Shown: positions 32,391 through 45,044 of the stretch, in pieces
Numbering within the stretch: position 1 is the first letter of the stretch
Layout: the number at the start of each line of letters is the position of its first letter
DNA from: Clusia tigrina
Taxonomy: Eukaryota; Arthropoda; Insecta; Diptera; Clusiidae
Length of the DNA: 64,000 nt
Reading direction: 5' to 3'
Assembly (NCBI GenBank): GCA_920105625.2
Contig: OV050030.1
Coordinates: 181,478,315-181,542,314, forward strand
Program-made: the position numbers and the translations under genes
Notes under the pieces: model-generated
Told to the model about the DNA's origin: nothing
Database searches by the model: none
What the model saw: the letters and a program-made list of their open reading frames with translations, nothing else

Positions 32391-33590
32391 AACCAGAAAA
32401 GGACAATGCCACTGAAAGTTTTTTAAACAATGAGGAGAATCTTAGTATAAAATCTTTATTTGAAATCGAAACTATTCATAATGCACACGAAGAATTGAAC
32501 GAACATTTTAAAATCAGTGAAACAATTCTTAATAAATATAAAACTCAAATTAGAATCATGAAAAGAAAAGATAACCAAATGGAAATTTTATTCAATAAAT
32601 AGATGTCCTTTATATAGCTGATTTATTTATCCAATTTATTTATGGAAAACCTAAAGAAGGGAACAATATGCATCTATTTCGAAATACAAGATAGGAAATA
32701 TAACATTATACAAGAAAATTTCATCAATTTATTTAGTAATAACCAAAGTTTAAAATTCACGAAATGTTCTAAATTAGCAAAAGACATTTTGAACGAAGTG
32801 CAAGTACTAGAAATTAATGAAAATATACATAAAAATACAAATCACAGGGGGATATTGGAGAACTAAAAGATACATATTTTTTCCCCAATCTAATAAACAA
32901 CATAAATCGCTTTAGAAACAGTTGTAGAATATGTAATGAAAACAAATATAATCGAAAACCGTTTAAGAAATATTTTAATCATACCGAAACTCCACAAAGA
33001 CCAAATGAAATTGTTCATATTGACATATTTCAAGTACAAAGAACATTTTTTTTAACATCAATAGACAGATTTACAAATTTAGGTAGCATTCATAAAATAC
33101 ATGACAAAAACATGATTACTATAAAAGCTGAGTTATAAGAAAGAATTGCATTTTTAGGCAAGCCAGCTTTATTGATTTTGGACAATGAATTTAACAATTC
33201 GTTAATAAACAAGTTCTGCAGAAAAAAAATGTATTAATCCACACTTTATAACGCCAAATTCGTATACCGGAAATTCTGACATTGAACGATTGCATTCAAC
33301 CCTATTAGAACACATACGAATATTTATAAGAGAATATGAAAACGGTGATATTGAAGAAATAGCAATCAGGTCAATAGGTTTTTATAATGATTCAATTCAT
33401 TCTCCACAAAACATAAACCAATCGACATTATTAATCAACTAAATTTAAATCTTGAAAAAATTGACAGATGAAACTCAAGGAGAGAACGTGTACCAAATTA
33501 CAATAATAAATATACATAAAGAATCCAAAAGCCCAAAGACAAAAGATAGCCAAAAGATATTTAAAATATAACTCTAATAATCCATAATTC
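32391..33590 (+). pseudogene. Gypsy integrase remnant
   Basis: From about 32640 the frame carries a tether (FEIQDRKYNIIQENF), then SCRICNENKYNRKPF (zinc-binding CxxC), EIVHIDIFQVQ (catalytic Asp), FTNLGSIH and ALLILDNEFNNS (catalytic Asp). The Glu block is scrambled by frameshifts near 33230-33300. Beyond 33430 only A-rich basic sequence is left. The second Asp motif has E-F where N/G-x-x-F is usual. Confidence 0.7.
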
Positions 33591-33599
33591 TTTGTGATA

Positions 33600-34396
33600 G
33601 ATTTAAGATATGAATTTATGTATTAAAAAGAAGGAGTTGCAGCTCAAAAAATAATTTTATTAAATGAATAATACATCTTTTTATTATAATTAATAATTTT
33701 ATTTAATTAAAATGAATAGATCTTTTTATCATAAATTATAACTCATATGTATGTATGTAAGAGAACCAAAAATAAATTCACGCCACCAAGCAAAATATTT
33801 AGAGCACGCTATCAACACAAAAATAAAATCTGAAAATTAAATTAAAAAATAAAAAAGTTCATTATTCCATATATTAATGCTTATTTTATTAGTCGAATAT
33901 TAAGATGATTTTCGTATGTAATCTTGGAAGTAATTTTATCAAATACTTTATATTATAATATTTTATTATACTTATAATATAAAGTATCTCAATTTAATAT
34001 TCACTTTCTTCACTCGTTGAACCTGGCAGGCAGAGCCACGATAGCTGGTCGCTGCCTGGTGCGAGCGTCACCATGTGTCGTCTCTTAGTTCTGAAAGCGG
34101 CATTCTGTGGAGAGAGTTCCCCACACTATGCCCCTTCGGATTGAGTATCAACAGCCTCTCTTGGTTTCCATCATCGATCGGATCTGGCAGCTTAGAAGCG
34201 TTTCCACAATTGGACGCTCGGTCTCTTGCCTTTCAACCACCATGGGAGAGACATCGGTCGCCAAGTTTCTAATAGTGAAAAATGTAGCAATTGACCAATT
34301 GAAACTACTTATTGTGAAATTATTTTATTGAAACTACATACTAATTAATTAGTGTGAAAATACTTTATTTAAAAATAAGTGCGCACAAAAAAACAT
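33600..34396. other. AT-rich stretch and probable BEL/Pao 5' LTR
   Basis: No gene. 33943-33987 is a perfect 16 bp inverted repeat around a 13 base loop. The part ending at 34395 (ACA) directly precedes a primer site, so it should be a 5' LTR, perhaps beginning near 34019 (TGAACCTGGCAGGCAG). The LTR start is a guess because no second LTR is in the window. Confidence 0.45.
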
Positions 34397-34414
34397 TGGT
34401 CCTTCGAGCCAGAT
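34397..34414 (+). promoter_or_regulatory. tRNA-Tyr-type primer-binding site
   Basis: TGGTCCTTCGAGCCAGAT complements the 3' end of eukaryotic tRNA-Tyr (acceptor TCGAAGGACCA) with one mismatch. It marks the start of a plus-strand BEL/Pao element. Confidence 0.75.
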
Positions 34415-35119
34415 CCCTCGGCAAGCTCCGCCCTATTTCCCTCTTTTTAAAATTGTGCAGTTCACTACATATTACACTTAAATATTTTTAAAAATATTAC
34501 ATACGAAACTCGCCGTTTCGATTAAATCTCCATTCGCTCTTCTCCTTTGTGCGACCTTCCTCTATTTCGCAAATGCTCCAAGCACCTACGGTCGGTCGGA
34601 AGTTCTATCACTTTTTTTCTCATTCTTTTTTTTACTATTGCCTTGTTACTTGAAACTCTAATTACCAGGGTGAAATCAACTGGCTTCTGGTAATAATTTT
34701 TACAATTTTTATTATTGGTATTTTTTTAAAATAGGACGTCTCTTTAGTTGCACGTGTTTCTAATTCGAAACCGTGCCTCTATAATTTCCGTTGCAGGTGT
34801 TCAACTACCTTTTTACATCGTACCCTTTTACTTCCGTTGCACATGAGTTTATCTCTAAATCCGTGCCCCTACAATTCCCGTGGCGGTGTTCTACTACCGT
34901 TCTACACCGTGCCCCTACGAACTCCATCGTTCCCGTTGCACCGTGCCCATTTACTTCCGTTGCACGCATGTTTATCCTAGAAGCCGTGCCATTTTGTAAA
35001 TTCCGTCACAAGTATTTTTATTTTTGAAATCGATTCCGCTGCACGAGTTTAAATTTGGACATGATTCCCTTTATTAATTCCGCCACCGATTTAAACGTCA
35101 CTACCAGTACTTAACGCCA
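34415..35119 (+). other. BEL/Pao leader with a degenerate repeat
   Basis: Non-coding. From about 34780 to 35085 a motif like TTCCGTTGCAC recurs about eight times with drift (CCGTTGCAGG, CCGTTGCACA, CCGTGGCGG, CCGTTGCACC, CCGTTGCACG, CCGCTGCAC), often next to GTGCCC and TTTAC. Confidence 0.55.
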
Positions 35120-35960
35120 ATGTCCGCTCTAACAAAATTTGTCAAGTTAGCAGATGCACTCACCAAGTTTACCTTAAACTTCGATCAGCTCCCCCATGAA
35201 TTGCATACACAATTCACGATTGCGCTGGACCAAGAAGAATTACAATGAGCGTGGCATTCGGTGAAAGAGGCGTATAGCGCATGCCGTAACTCGGTAGGGG
35301 CCGCAGTGGACGACAAAAACGAGTTGGAACCCCTACAGGATAAGTACTTCCAATGCTATCGGAAATATTTAACCTGGCCATCATTTCGTGAGATGTTCAC
35401 TGCCTTGTACATAACCAATGCCCGGGTGACCCCGTGCAAAAACTGTATCACCTCCGACATAAAACCACAGGAGAAGTTAAGGAAATTTGTCAGATGTCCC
35501 CACTGACACACGAGGGCTTTAGCTACGCCTGGAGTAACCTAGTTGATAGGTATGAAAATCCCCGCCTCTTAGTAAACACCCAACTGAAAGTGCTCCTCAA
35601 TTTGACGTCAGTTACAGAAGAATCGGAATATGTTGAATACATGTCCCATCTGTCAGACCCAAAACCATACCTTAAAAAAGTGCAACCGATTCCAATCCAT
35701 GTACTCCGAAGAAAAGTGGGCGACCGTCCGACAACAAAGATTATGCTACAACTGTTTACCAACATCTCACTCTTCCCGCGAATGTACAACTCTATTCCGA
35801 TGGACTGGTTGTGAAACCAACCATCACACCTTGTGCGTTCCCCTCAGATACGTCAATTCAGTACCCCACCGACCATCCAGACACCCACCGCACAGCCCAT
35901 ATAAATCCATTTAAAGAAACCCCGAAGGCTCATACCAACCGGTTTCAGTCTCAGGCACCG
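35120..35960 (+). pseudogene. BEL/Pao gag
   Basis: Starts at ATG 35120 (MSALTKFVKLADAL), broken by a TGA at 35246-35248. Then KEAYSACRNSV, LEPLQDKYFQCYRKY, WPSFREMFTALYI, then in the next frame KLYHLRHKTTGE and FSYAWSNLVDRYENPRLLVNTQL: the DUF1759-type capsid region of BEL/Pao gag. A third frame gives CPICQTQNHTLKKC and CYNCLPTSHSSREC, two zinc knuckles. Three frames for one protein show it is dead. It ends near the start of the I-like LINE, and no pol is present. Confidence 0.85.
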
Positions 35961-36152
35961 ACGAATACAAAGGTAAGTTCCCCAACCCCAATGAGTTCCA
36001 GACAGAAAGAGTCCAGACAACAACAAATCAATAAACGCAACACACAAGAAATCAGCTCTGAGCCTGACATGGAAACAACTTAACACTCTTCCATTTGTTT
36101 AAATAATTTAACATATATAAATATCTGCAAAAACTCTGCAAATCGGACAGTA

Positions 36153-36917
36153 ATGACAGGATATTTAAAAATTATTCAATGGAATATCAAAGGCTACAAA
36201 AACAATTATAATGAACTAGAAATATTATTAAAAAAACATAAACCACAAATCATTACCCTACAAGAAACACACCTAAAAGACGACAAAATAATACCTACTC
36301 CCATTAACTACCAATTATACATATCTCTACACCCACAAAATTCATTTGGTGGCGCAGCCATACTCATACATAATTCAATACAACACAGCACAACCAACTT
36401 TCCTACAAACAATTTTGACATAGTAAATATTTTTATTTTTTCAAAACAAAAATTCCTACTTAGCTCAATATACCTACCACCCACAAAATCTTTCAAACTC
36501 AAAGATCTTCACGATCTTTTTGACAACTCACAATCACCACACTTGATCACGGGTGACTTCAATAGCTGGCACACAAGTTGGGGTTCTAATTACAACATTG
36601 CTAGAGGCAAAAAAATCGATAAATTTATCACACAATCGGCACTGACTCTCCTAAACAACGGCACCCATAACACTCTAACACATATTGATCTTACACTTGC
36701 ATCTCCTATCCTAGCAATAGAAACCAACTGGCAAATAGAATCCGATCTATGCGGTAGTGATCACTTTCCTATCCTCATATCCCTCTTCACCAATCTCATA
36801 ACAATTCCAACTGCAAGTAGACCTAGATTCAATTTAGGCAAAGCAAATTGGGATAAATTCAGCATACTAGCTAATCACTTATCTGAAAAAAGAGCTGTTA
36901 GTATAAACATAAAATAA
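36153..36917 (+). CDS. I-like LINE endonuclease
   Basis: 254 codons, uninterrupted, from MTGYLKIIQWNIKGY. All expected blocks are present: QWNIKG (Asn), TLQETHL (Glu), SSIYLPP, TGDFNSWHTSWGS (Asp, Asn), HIDLTLAS and CGSDHFPILI (Asp, His). The start sits 70 bases after the preceding frame ends, a normal ORF1-ORF2 spacing. The frame ends at 36917 with a TAA; the linker then continues in the same direction (PWWNNKLEDLKKERNKL near 36995). Confidence 0.9.
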   Translation: MTGYLKIIQWNIKGYKNNYNELEILLKKHKPQIITLQETHLKDDKIIPTPINYQLYISLHPQNSFGGAAILIHNSIQHSTTNFPTNNFDIVNIFIFSKQKFLLSSIYLPPTKSFKLKDLHDLFDNSQSPHLITGDFNSWHTSWGSNYNIARGKKIDKFITQSALTLLNNGTHNTLTHIDLTLASPILAIETNWQIESDLCGSDHFPILISLFTNLITIPTASRPRFNLGKANWDKFSILANHLSEKRAVSINIK

Positions 36918-38780
36918 GAAACTGCTAATATTCAAAAAATAATAATTCAAAGCGCTAACGAATCCATTCCTCAATCTAGACCTAAGCGAAGAACAACGGT
37001 CCCCTGGTGGAACAATAAATTAGAAGACTTAAAAAAAGAAAGAAACAAACTTCGAAATAGCCTAACCAGAAACATATCACTAGATAATATCATAAAATTC
37101 AAGAAAGCAAACGCGATACATAAGCGCGAAATAAAATTATCTAAATCAACCTCAATACTTAACTTCACCTCAAACATCAATCCTTTTACACCTTCAGGAA
37201 ATATTTGGTCAACAATTCGCACATTCTGTGTGCTTAAAACCTACACCCCAATCCATTCAATTAGCTTACCCCAACCTAACAAAAATTCGATCACAAATAA
37301 CTCCATAATAGCCAATACACTTGCAGAAACATGGTTCAAAGAAGCACACGACAATTTATTCTCGCCTACCTTCCTTTTAAACAAACAAAACTCCCTATCC
37401 AGAAGTAGGTTACCTAGTCCGAGCAAATCAGCCTTAATTATTGACGATAAAATCAATCTAATCGAACTAAACATGGCAATAAACCAACTAAAAGGCAAAA
37501 CTCGCGGAATAGATCGAATATCCTACCCAATGATTAAACACCTACCCTTTGCAGTAAAAAGTCGACTTACTGACTTATATAATAAAATATTTACTGGTTT
37601 TATCCCTCAAATGTATAAAAATAGTCTCATTATCCCTATACCTAAACCTAACTCAGACAAAACCATGTTAACATCATATCGTCTAATCTCATATAACCCC
37701 AGCTGCTCCAAAGTACTAGACAAAATCATTGCCAACAGGCTTTGGTGGTTTGTATCAAATAACAAACTTCTCAATAGCCATCAATTAGGATTCAAAAAAG
37801 GGAAATCAATGTCTGATTTTCTGGTTTACCTTGATCATCAGATCACCCATTCCCTCTCTTACAAAAAACACATATCCCTCATCTCACTGGATTTTGCTAA
37901 AGCATTTAATACAATTTGAGTACACGCTATTTTAGATCAACTTAACTTGTGGAAAATCGGCCCCAACATTTATAATTATATAAAAAACGATTTGACAAAT
38001 AGGAACATCAAAGTAAAAATCGAACCCCAAATTTCTCAAAGCGTTTCTCTCCAAAATGGCATTCCCCAAGGTTCCCCCCCTCTCCGTAATCCTATTTCAG
38101 ATAGCTAAGCAACACCTTGTCACTCCACAAAGAAATTGAGTTTCTCGAATTCGCTGATGACTACTTAACAATTAAAAAACTAAATAGAAACAAACCCCCT
38201 ACAATTTCGATCCCATCGGATTCGGATTGGTGCACATATTCAGGAGCTGCATTATCGCTACAAAAATGCAAGCAAATTCACATCTGTAGAAAATAGAATT
38301 GCTCCTCAAACATCATATGCACCCACAAAAATAGAAACAAAGTTGACAATTTAAAGATGGGATTACTTGGGATTACACTGAACAAAAGATATCGATGGGA
38401 ATCACATATTAATCAATTAATAGACTCATTAATCAAACCGCTCAATATAATCAAATGCTTTTGAAGCAAAAAATTCAACGGCAATACAGCATCACTCTCA
38501 ATAACAAAATCCCTCCTCTTATCTAAAATTAACTATGGTCTATACTTATTTGGGCTTGCACCAAATCAACCATAAATAAATTAAACACTACCATAAATTC
38601 CGCTACGAGGATTGCACTAGGTGCATTCAGAACAACCCCTGTTCCCAACCTCCTGTATGAAGCTAAAATTACACCAATATTACACCTTGCCCGGGACCTA
38701 ATCACCTCTAAGCTTATTAAATCAGTTATAATCAACGACCACTCCCCACTCCCAACCCTATGTGCCCAAATCCTTAAATC
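36918..38780 (+). pseudogene. I-like LINE reverse transcriptase
   Basis: Best open part 37230-37919: GIDRISYPMIKHLP, IPIPKPN, SYRLISYNPSCSKVLDKI, LGFKKGKSMSDF and motif A SLDFAKAFNTI, where a TGA follows. Motif B NGIPQGSP is at about 38056-38080, after which a run of C shifts the frame. Motif C, EFADDYLTI, is at about 38147-38170. Beyond that, MGLLGITLNKRYRWE (thumb) and later pieces are in mixed frames. Confidence 0.8.
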
Positions 38781-38817
38781 TAAAAAAGTCCAACAAGTAT
38801 CATCCACAATAAATAAA

Positions 38818-39821
38818 GTGATTAAGACTGCCCAAAACATTGAAGTACCCATAATCACAAAAGTACACAAGAAATTTTTAGTATTTCCTAGCTGGCCACT
38901 TCCTTATAACTTAGTCAACACCGACCTACGACAACATAAAAAAAATAATACACCAAATGAAATCTATATACCGAACTTTCTTAAATTAAAAGCAGAGCTA
39001 TACTCCTTTAAGTTTATATACACTGATGGTTCAAAACAAAACGACCTTACAGGTTATAGTATCGTGGAAGAAAACAAAACCATTCAAACAGCACACCTAC
39101 CACATTACAGCACAAGTTTTGGGGCTGAGCTAATAGCCATTCACGAAGCGACCAAATACGCAAACACAAGGAGAAGGAAAATCGCGATCTGCTCAGATTC
39201 TCTCTCAATCTTAGACGCAATTACCAACCCAGTAAACAGCAACCATTACATACACGATATAAAAAACATATTAATCAAACATAAAACCACAATCAGGCTC
39301 ATTTGGAAACCCGGACATGTCAATTTAACGGCAACGAATTAGCGGACAAAACTGCCAAAAATGCCACATGCGCCCCACTAACGACTACACAAAATATCTT
39401 ATCATCAGACATCCTAAAATTCATAAAAACCATTCACCGGAAAAAAGACAAAGACCTATTCCAAACTACTAATGACTGGTACAAAAAAATCAATAAATCA
39501 AAAATACATATCTGTGAACATTTTAAAACCGTTAGCAACACCAACATAAACAGACAAGACTCAATAAAACTCGTACGACTCCGACTTGGACACACAAAAA
39601 TGACTAATACATACATTATCAATAAAACAAACAACATATGCAACCTACCCAACAAGAACGTCGAACACATACGAATACTAGACAATTGTACATACTGTAA
39701 CATGTACAGAAAATCACTTCCAAACATCAAACCAACAACCCTACTTAACAACCATACCGATAAAGACTTAAAAATGCTGATAAATTACCTTAAGTACTCT
39801 AACACCTATAAAGAAATCTAA
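38818..39821 (+). pseudogene. I-like LINE RNase H and C-terminal region, unit A
   Basis: RNase H blocks FIYTDGSKQND (Asp), SFGAELIAIHEA (Glu), ICSDSLSILDAI (Asp) and LIWKPGHVN (His). A frameshift at about 39325 moves reading to the second frame, where GNELADKTAK supplies the last Asp. The C-terminus EHIRILDNCTYC is the Cys/His motif of I-type ORF2. Here NNICNLPNKN lacks the KFC present in unit B (a 6 base deletion plus changes), removing one zinc ligand. Confidence 0.85.
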
Positions 39822-39940
39822 CATATATATAAAATTAACTAGCTTAAGACCATAGATGTCATAGCTGTAAGTCTTATTGTATTAAAATTTTAATTTTAAC
39901 ACAAGTATGAATAAATAAATAAATAAATAAAATAAAAACA

Positions 39941-40299
39941 AATCACAAACTTATACTGAGTATGGCTGACACACTTAAACATTCTATGTGCAACTTGTCT
40001 TTTCAATACATTCGCTGAGAAATAATCTTAGTTTTCAACTGAATTGACGACTACTGACTTACACACATTTTCAGACGGAATACGGCTAATTGGTGATACC
40101 TAATACCTTATGACGACACTTCACATGAAATTGTAAACTTTATAGAATATACCCTAAAATGTTAGTGTTGATCAGGCTTATTTAGCCTGTCCACAAAAAA
40201 ATTAATGTACTATGACACTACTGAAATGGAATAAAAATAGAAAGAGAGACTAAACGGAACAAATGAGAGGTAATAATTAGATACAGTAGTTTAGACTGC
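39941..40299. other. Unassigned stretch between LINE tail and SINE
   Basis: No coding motif. TTGATCAGGCTTATTTAGCCTG near 40165 contains a small palindrome. Repeated in unit B at 50496-50864. Confidence 0.4.
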
Positions 40300-40634
40300 G
40301 GTGGAATGAGACAGTACATGGACAGAATTTACACATTGATTTCACCACCTTCAGTTAGCGCAGTTGTCTGGTTGGACAGATTACAATAGCTGAAGGCCCA
40401 GGTTCGATTCCTGGGAGGGTTCATAGTTCGTGCGCTGTTGATTTCTGAGACATGATATTTGTGGGGGGCAAAATTGCTTTTCATTGAAATATCTCTGATG
40501 ACGTCAAGTGGAATCTCCGAAATAGCTAAAAATCTGCCAAAATGTTTCAATAATTCTCCTTCTGAAAATTAACGATGGCATAACCACACATACAAAATTG
40601 CAACTACACTGTGTATCTTCAATAATTTCGCTGA
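40300..40634 (+). mobile_element. tRNA-derived SINE, unit A
   Basis: Same family as 9668-10023 on the opposite strand: shared start GTGGAATGAGACAGTACATGG and shared end CAATAATTTCGCTGA. A-box-like TAGCGCAGTTGTCTGG is at 40356-40371 and a perfect B box GGTTCGATTCC at 40401-40411 inside a CCAGG/CCTGG stem. The 3' end runs into AT-rich sequence. Confidence 0.7.
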
Positions 40635-40639
40635 TATAT

Positions 40640-42008
<1,369 letters not shown>

Positions 42009-43098
42009 GGCACAAAGTTGACTAGCCGCGGCAAATGCTATTTTTGACTAAGTTTCCGATAATCTACACAGAAACGTGTGGAGCCATCTTCTTCTTGACT
42101 AATACCACTGGAGAACTCCAGGGGCTTGCTGATGGCTCAATGACGTTGTTCTGATGCATTTCCTTCAGCAACACATTCACCTCTTCTCTCTTCTCCAGAA
42201 GTACTCTCCTTGAAGCTTGACGATTGGGTTTGGCATCACCAGTGTTGATTGTGTGTTTCACCATCTTTGTTCTGCCTTCTTTTTTACCCTTTTCAACAAA
42301 CACTGACCAATGTCTTGCCAAAAGTTGGCTGGCAGTCTTCCTCTGCTCTGCGGATAAGTCTTTGCTCCATTCTTTCGTCAGATCGTCGAGTACCTTTTTA
42401 TCAGCTGGAATCTTAATTTTTGTTTCTCGCGGCTAGCTCTCACAGATTACAATTGCAGAAATTGTCTGACAATTTCCAATTATCTGTTCTTTCTTTATGG
42501 TTCTAGCGGAATTTGCAAGAATGACCACTCTTAATAGAACTATTCTGTTCTGCTGTTCTTCAGTGAGGGTTTTTCCAATTATGTTGTCATCCAGTGCATA
42601 TTTTTCATCAGTCTCCACAACCCACAACTTGTTCTTCTCAACATCTCCGTCCATTTTGGCCCATATGACTGCCTCTGACTTTGCTGGGATTTTTGTCCGC
42701 CGCGATACAATGGCTTGTCGGATACCTCCGTACTTATCCTCACCAATGTATAACGGTATTTCGGTGTTCTCATATTTCAACATTCGACTTTTCAAATCTA
42801 GGGTCAATCCATTCCGAATCATAAAATCCACACCTAAGATTAATTCGTCCACAATATCCGCAACTACAAACTCGTGCGTCACGGTTGTGGTGCCGATAGT
42901 TATATTCCGTGTAACTTTTCCCAGTACCGGTGCAGCATATCCAGTTGCCGTACACAATCTTATTCCCTGAAGCGGCTCGATTCCCCGAACGAGATCCCTT
43001 CTAATTATGGAATGTGATGCACCCGTATCCAATGTTACCACGATTTTTCTTCCATTTACTACGCTGTCGACAGTTAGGCTGTTGATTTTCCGTGCCAT
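42009..43098 (-). pseudogene. Gypsy protease and RT start, unit A
   Basis: Protease: MARKINSLTVDS at the start, VTLDTGASHSIIRRD (D-T-G active site) and ELILGVDFMIRNG (flap-to-end region). A TAG at 42433-42435 truncates the frame to 221 codons; unit B has C instead of A at the matching base and stays open. Further on, VKHTINTGDAKPNRQ and VIEPSASPWSSPVVLVKKK are RT blocks. One extra base then shifts the frame (GSTRFCVDYRKL follows), and a TAG ends it. Confidence 0.85.
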
Positions 43099-43166
43099 CT
43101 GAGAAACGAAGATTCTGGGGCTACATGTTGTGGGAGTCAGATCAAGCTCCTCGAGACTGACTCCAT

Positions 43167-44534
43167 CTAGTTTGTCGATGGCTTATCAACATTTTCTGAT
43201 TCCCTATTTTGGAATCTGACTTGCTTTTGAGGTCTTACCGGTGAGCGTGATCTAGAAAGTTTCTGTCTCGACTGAAAATTACAAGCCATGTGTCCGACCT
43301 CTCCGCAGGTAAAGCATTTGCCCGTGACACTTTGTCCGCTTTCAACTTGTACCTGACGGGCTTTGTATACTGGCTGGCACACCAAGGCTGCTGTCTCTGA
43401 AGCTAAAGCGCTAGCTACTGTCTCCATATATGTAGCTTTCGGATTAGTTATCGCAGAACGCTTTATCTCCGCATCGCGAATGCCATATACGAAGGTGTCC
43501 ATCATATACCTCTCAGTAATCTCTCCTGATTAGGCAATATGAGCTAACCCCTGATTAGGCAATATGAGCTAACCACTTCCACCGCAACCTGTTGAAGAGA
43601 CTCACCACTCTTTTGTACACGTTTTCGTAGTTCTACTTGGTACATCTGCTTCCGATGTTCACTACCATACTTGCGCTGAACGGCACTCATCAAGCTTTCA
43701 TAGCAGTCTCGCTCACTTTCTGAGATAGTTTGAAGCACATCAGCGGCAGCACCTTTCAACGAAACCGTTAATGCAGCCACTTTTTCGCGAGCACTCCAAC
43801 CATTTGTGCTAGCGGTAGTCTCAAACTGCATTCTGAAGACGCCAAATGTCGTGGTTCCATCATAGGTCGGAGGCTTCAGTTTTATTGAGGATAAAGCTGG
43901 CATAGGCAATGCACCTTCCTGTAGTAGGTGAATTCTTTGCTCTAATTCGTTCTGCTTTTGCTAATTCGCAATGAATTTTTGTTTTACAGATTTTTCGAAC
44001 TATTCCTGCCGTGTCTCAATTTCACAAATCTTCCTGTCTAACATAACAGACATTTCTTTCATCTGCTGTGAGTTCTGTTCCGCTGGTTTAATAAGTCGTT
44101 TTTCACTCTGGTGTAAACGCTGCTGCATCTGGTCGTCGCTTTGCTGTAAGCGTTCTTTGACGTCCTCTTTGACGGATGCCACACTCCTGTTCGACGGATT
44201 TAGCATTTTGTTGTAACTGCTGCTGCATCCTCTCTTCGGCTGCTTGAGCACTTTGTTGTAACTGCTGCTGCATCTTTTCATCTCTCTGCTACATCTTCTC
44301 ATCTCGCAACTGCATCTTCTCATCGGCTGTTTGAGAATTTTCTTGTAACTGCAGCTGTATTACCCCGATAAGTGCACTCATGTCTAAGTTATTCGTGTTA
44401 GTTTCTGGGGGTGTTTCTTCGTGTCGAGATGTCGTTGGCTCTTCTGATTGGAATTCATGCTCATCGACCTGCAAATTTAAGCGCTCAAGCTCCTTCTTGA
44501 GCTGTGCCAATCTCAGTTTTTCAAATTTAACCAT
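43167..44534 (-). pseudogene. Gypsy gag, unit A
   Basis: Starts MVKFEKLRLAQLKKELERL (44534), then a Gln-rich coiled coil with repeated DEKMQ-QLQQ units, broken by a TAG at about 44289-44291 and a frameshift. VKERLQQSDDQMQQRLHQSEKR continues it. The capsid part is 43909-43544 (IKLKPPTYDGTTTFGVFRMQFE), interrupted by a 24 bp tandem duplication at about 43535-43580. The last frame (43505-43167) holds CFTCGEVGHMACNF, a zinc knuckle with Asn where the last Cys should be. Confidence 0.78.
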
Positions 44535-44552
44535 TGTTTATTACTGATACAC

Positions 44553-44571
44553 AATCCCACTTCTGACACCA
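44553..44571 (-). promoter_or_regulatory. tRNA-Leu-type primer-binding site, unit A minus element
   Basis: Minus strand TGGTGTCAGAAGTGGGATT complements the 3' end of eukaryotic tRNA-Leu (AATCCCACTTCTGACACCA). It lies 2 bases after the LTR end. Confidence 0.85.
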
Positions 44572-44573
44572 AT

Positions 44574-45044
44574 TGTTACGAAATTGCCCTCTTGACAACT
44601 TATTCTGTTACGAAATTGCGCTCCTGACAATTTACTCTAACTCTCTGTACTCGGATTCGTACCACTGGATGGTGTAGTAATTAAACAATCGCTGGTTAAA
44701 TTAAAATAACTAACTTTATTTAATTATTGCAATTTACAAACTTAATATTAGGCTTAAAGTTTACGTTGTTACAATTTGCACTTTATTTCACGATTCATTA
44801 AACACTTTATTTAATAAGTAATTTACAAAATCACAATTTCAAATACTCCTGCTTCGATTTGAATGCACGATGCACACACTGTTACGATCTCTATTCGAAT
44901 GTCTTCGACTTTGCATAGTCTTGTGCTTTTTATAGTTTCGAATGGTTGAGGTGGAAAATTCTACAATAGCGTAGAAGTTTCTGAATCTTTCTAGAATTTT
45001 AAACACTTATCAGGAAGTTCTTACTTTCGAGATAGTTCGTTACA
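44574..45044 (-). repeat. 5' LTR of minus gypsy element, unit A
   Basis: 471 bp, TGTAACGAACTATC...TTTCGTAACA on the minus strand, with TGTAAC/GTAACA-like ends. It contains ACTATAAAAAGCAC (TATA-like) at about 44927-44940. The ATTTCGTAACA end is partly repeated within the LTR. Confidence 0.82.

Larger units (their letters stand above)
30978..33600 (+). mobile_element. Ty3/gypsy remnant (17.6/297-like wording), internally deleted
   Basis: Plus-strand order: gag C-terminus, protease, partial RT, RNase H, integrase. RT lacks its first half, so a deletion lies between 31390 and 31440. Several stops and shifts are present and the sequence is very A-rich. Neither LTR is recognised. Its 5' part appears replaced by the Harbinger remnant. 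Confidence 0.8.
35961..39940 (+). mobile_element. I-like LINE with RNase H and AAAT-repeat tail
   Basis: Order: a short possible ORF1 end (to 36083), ORF2 endonuclease, RT, RNase H, C-terminal Cys/His motif, 3' UTR, then (AAAT)n at about 39908-39935. I-type elements end in short A-rich repeats rather than plain poly-A. The element is the left breakpoint of the tandem duplication, which starts at 38773 between RT and RNase H. ORF1 is largely missing. Confidence 0.85.
42009..45044 (-). mobile_element. Ty3/gypsy element, tRNA-Leu-primed, 3'-truncated, unit A
   Basis: Minus order: 5' LTR (45044-44574), primer site, gag, zinc knuckle, protease, first blocks of RT. It stops at about 42009, just after the RT block FCVDYRKL. 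No RNase H, integrase or 3' LTR. It is head-to-head with a second gypsy element starting at 45045. Confidence 0.85.

Noticed and set aside
34075..34331. Small plus-strand frames at 34075-34331 as host genes
   Set aside because: They overlap in two frames, have no recognisable domain and lie in the probable BEL/Pao LTR.
34760..35090. CRISPR-like array from the recurring CCGTTGCAC motif
   Set aside because: Repeats are short and drifting, spacers irregular, and the setting is a eukaryotic retroelement leader.
40349..40424. Possible functional tRNA gene
   Set aside because: The T arm and B box are good, but the acceptor arms do not pair (start CCTTCAG against end AGGGTTC) and the anticodon stem is weak; it is part of a dispersed repeat with the body of a SINE.
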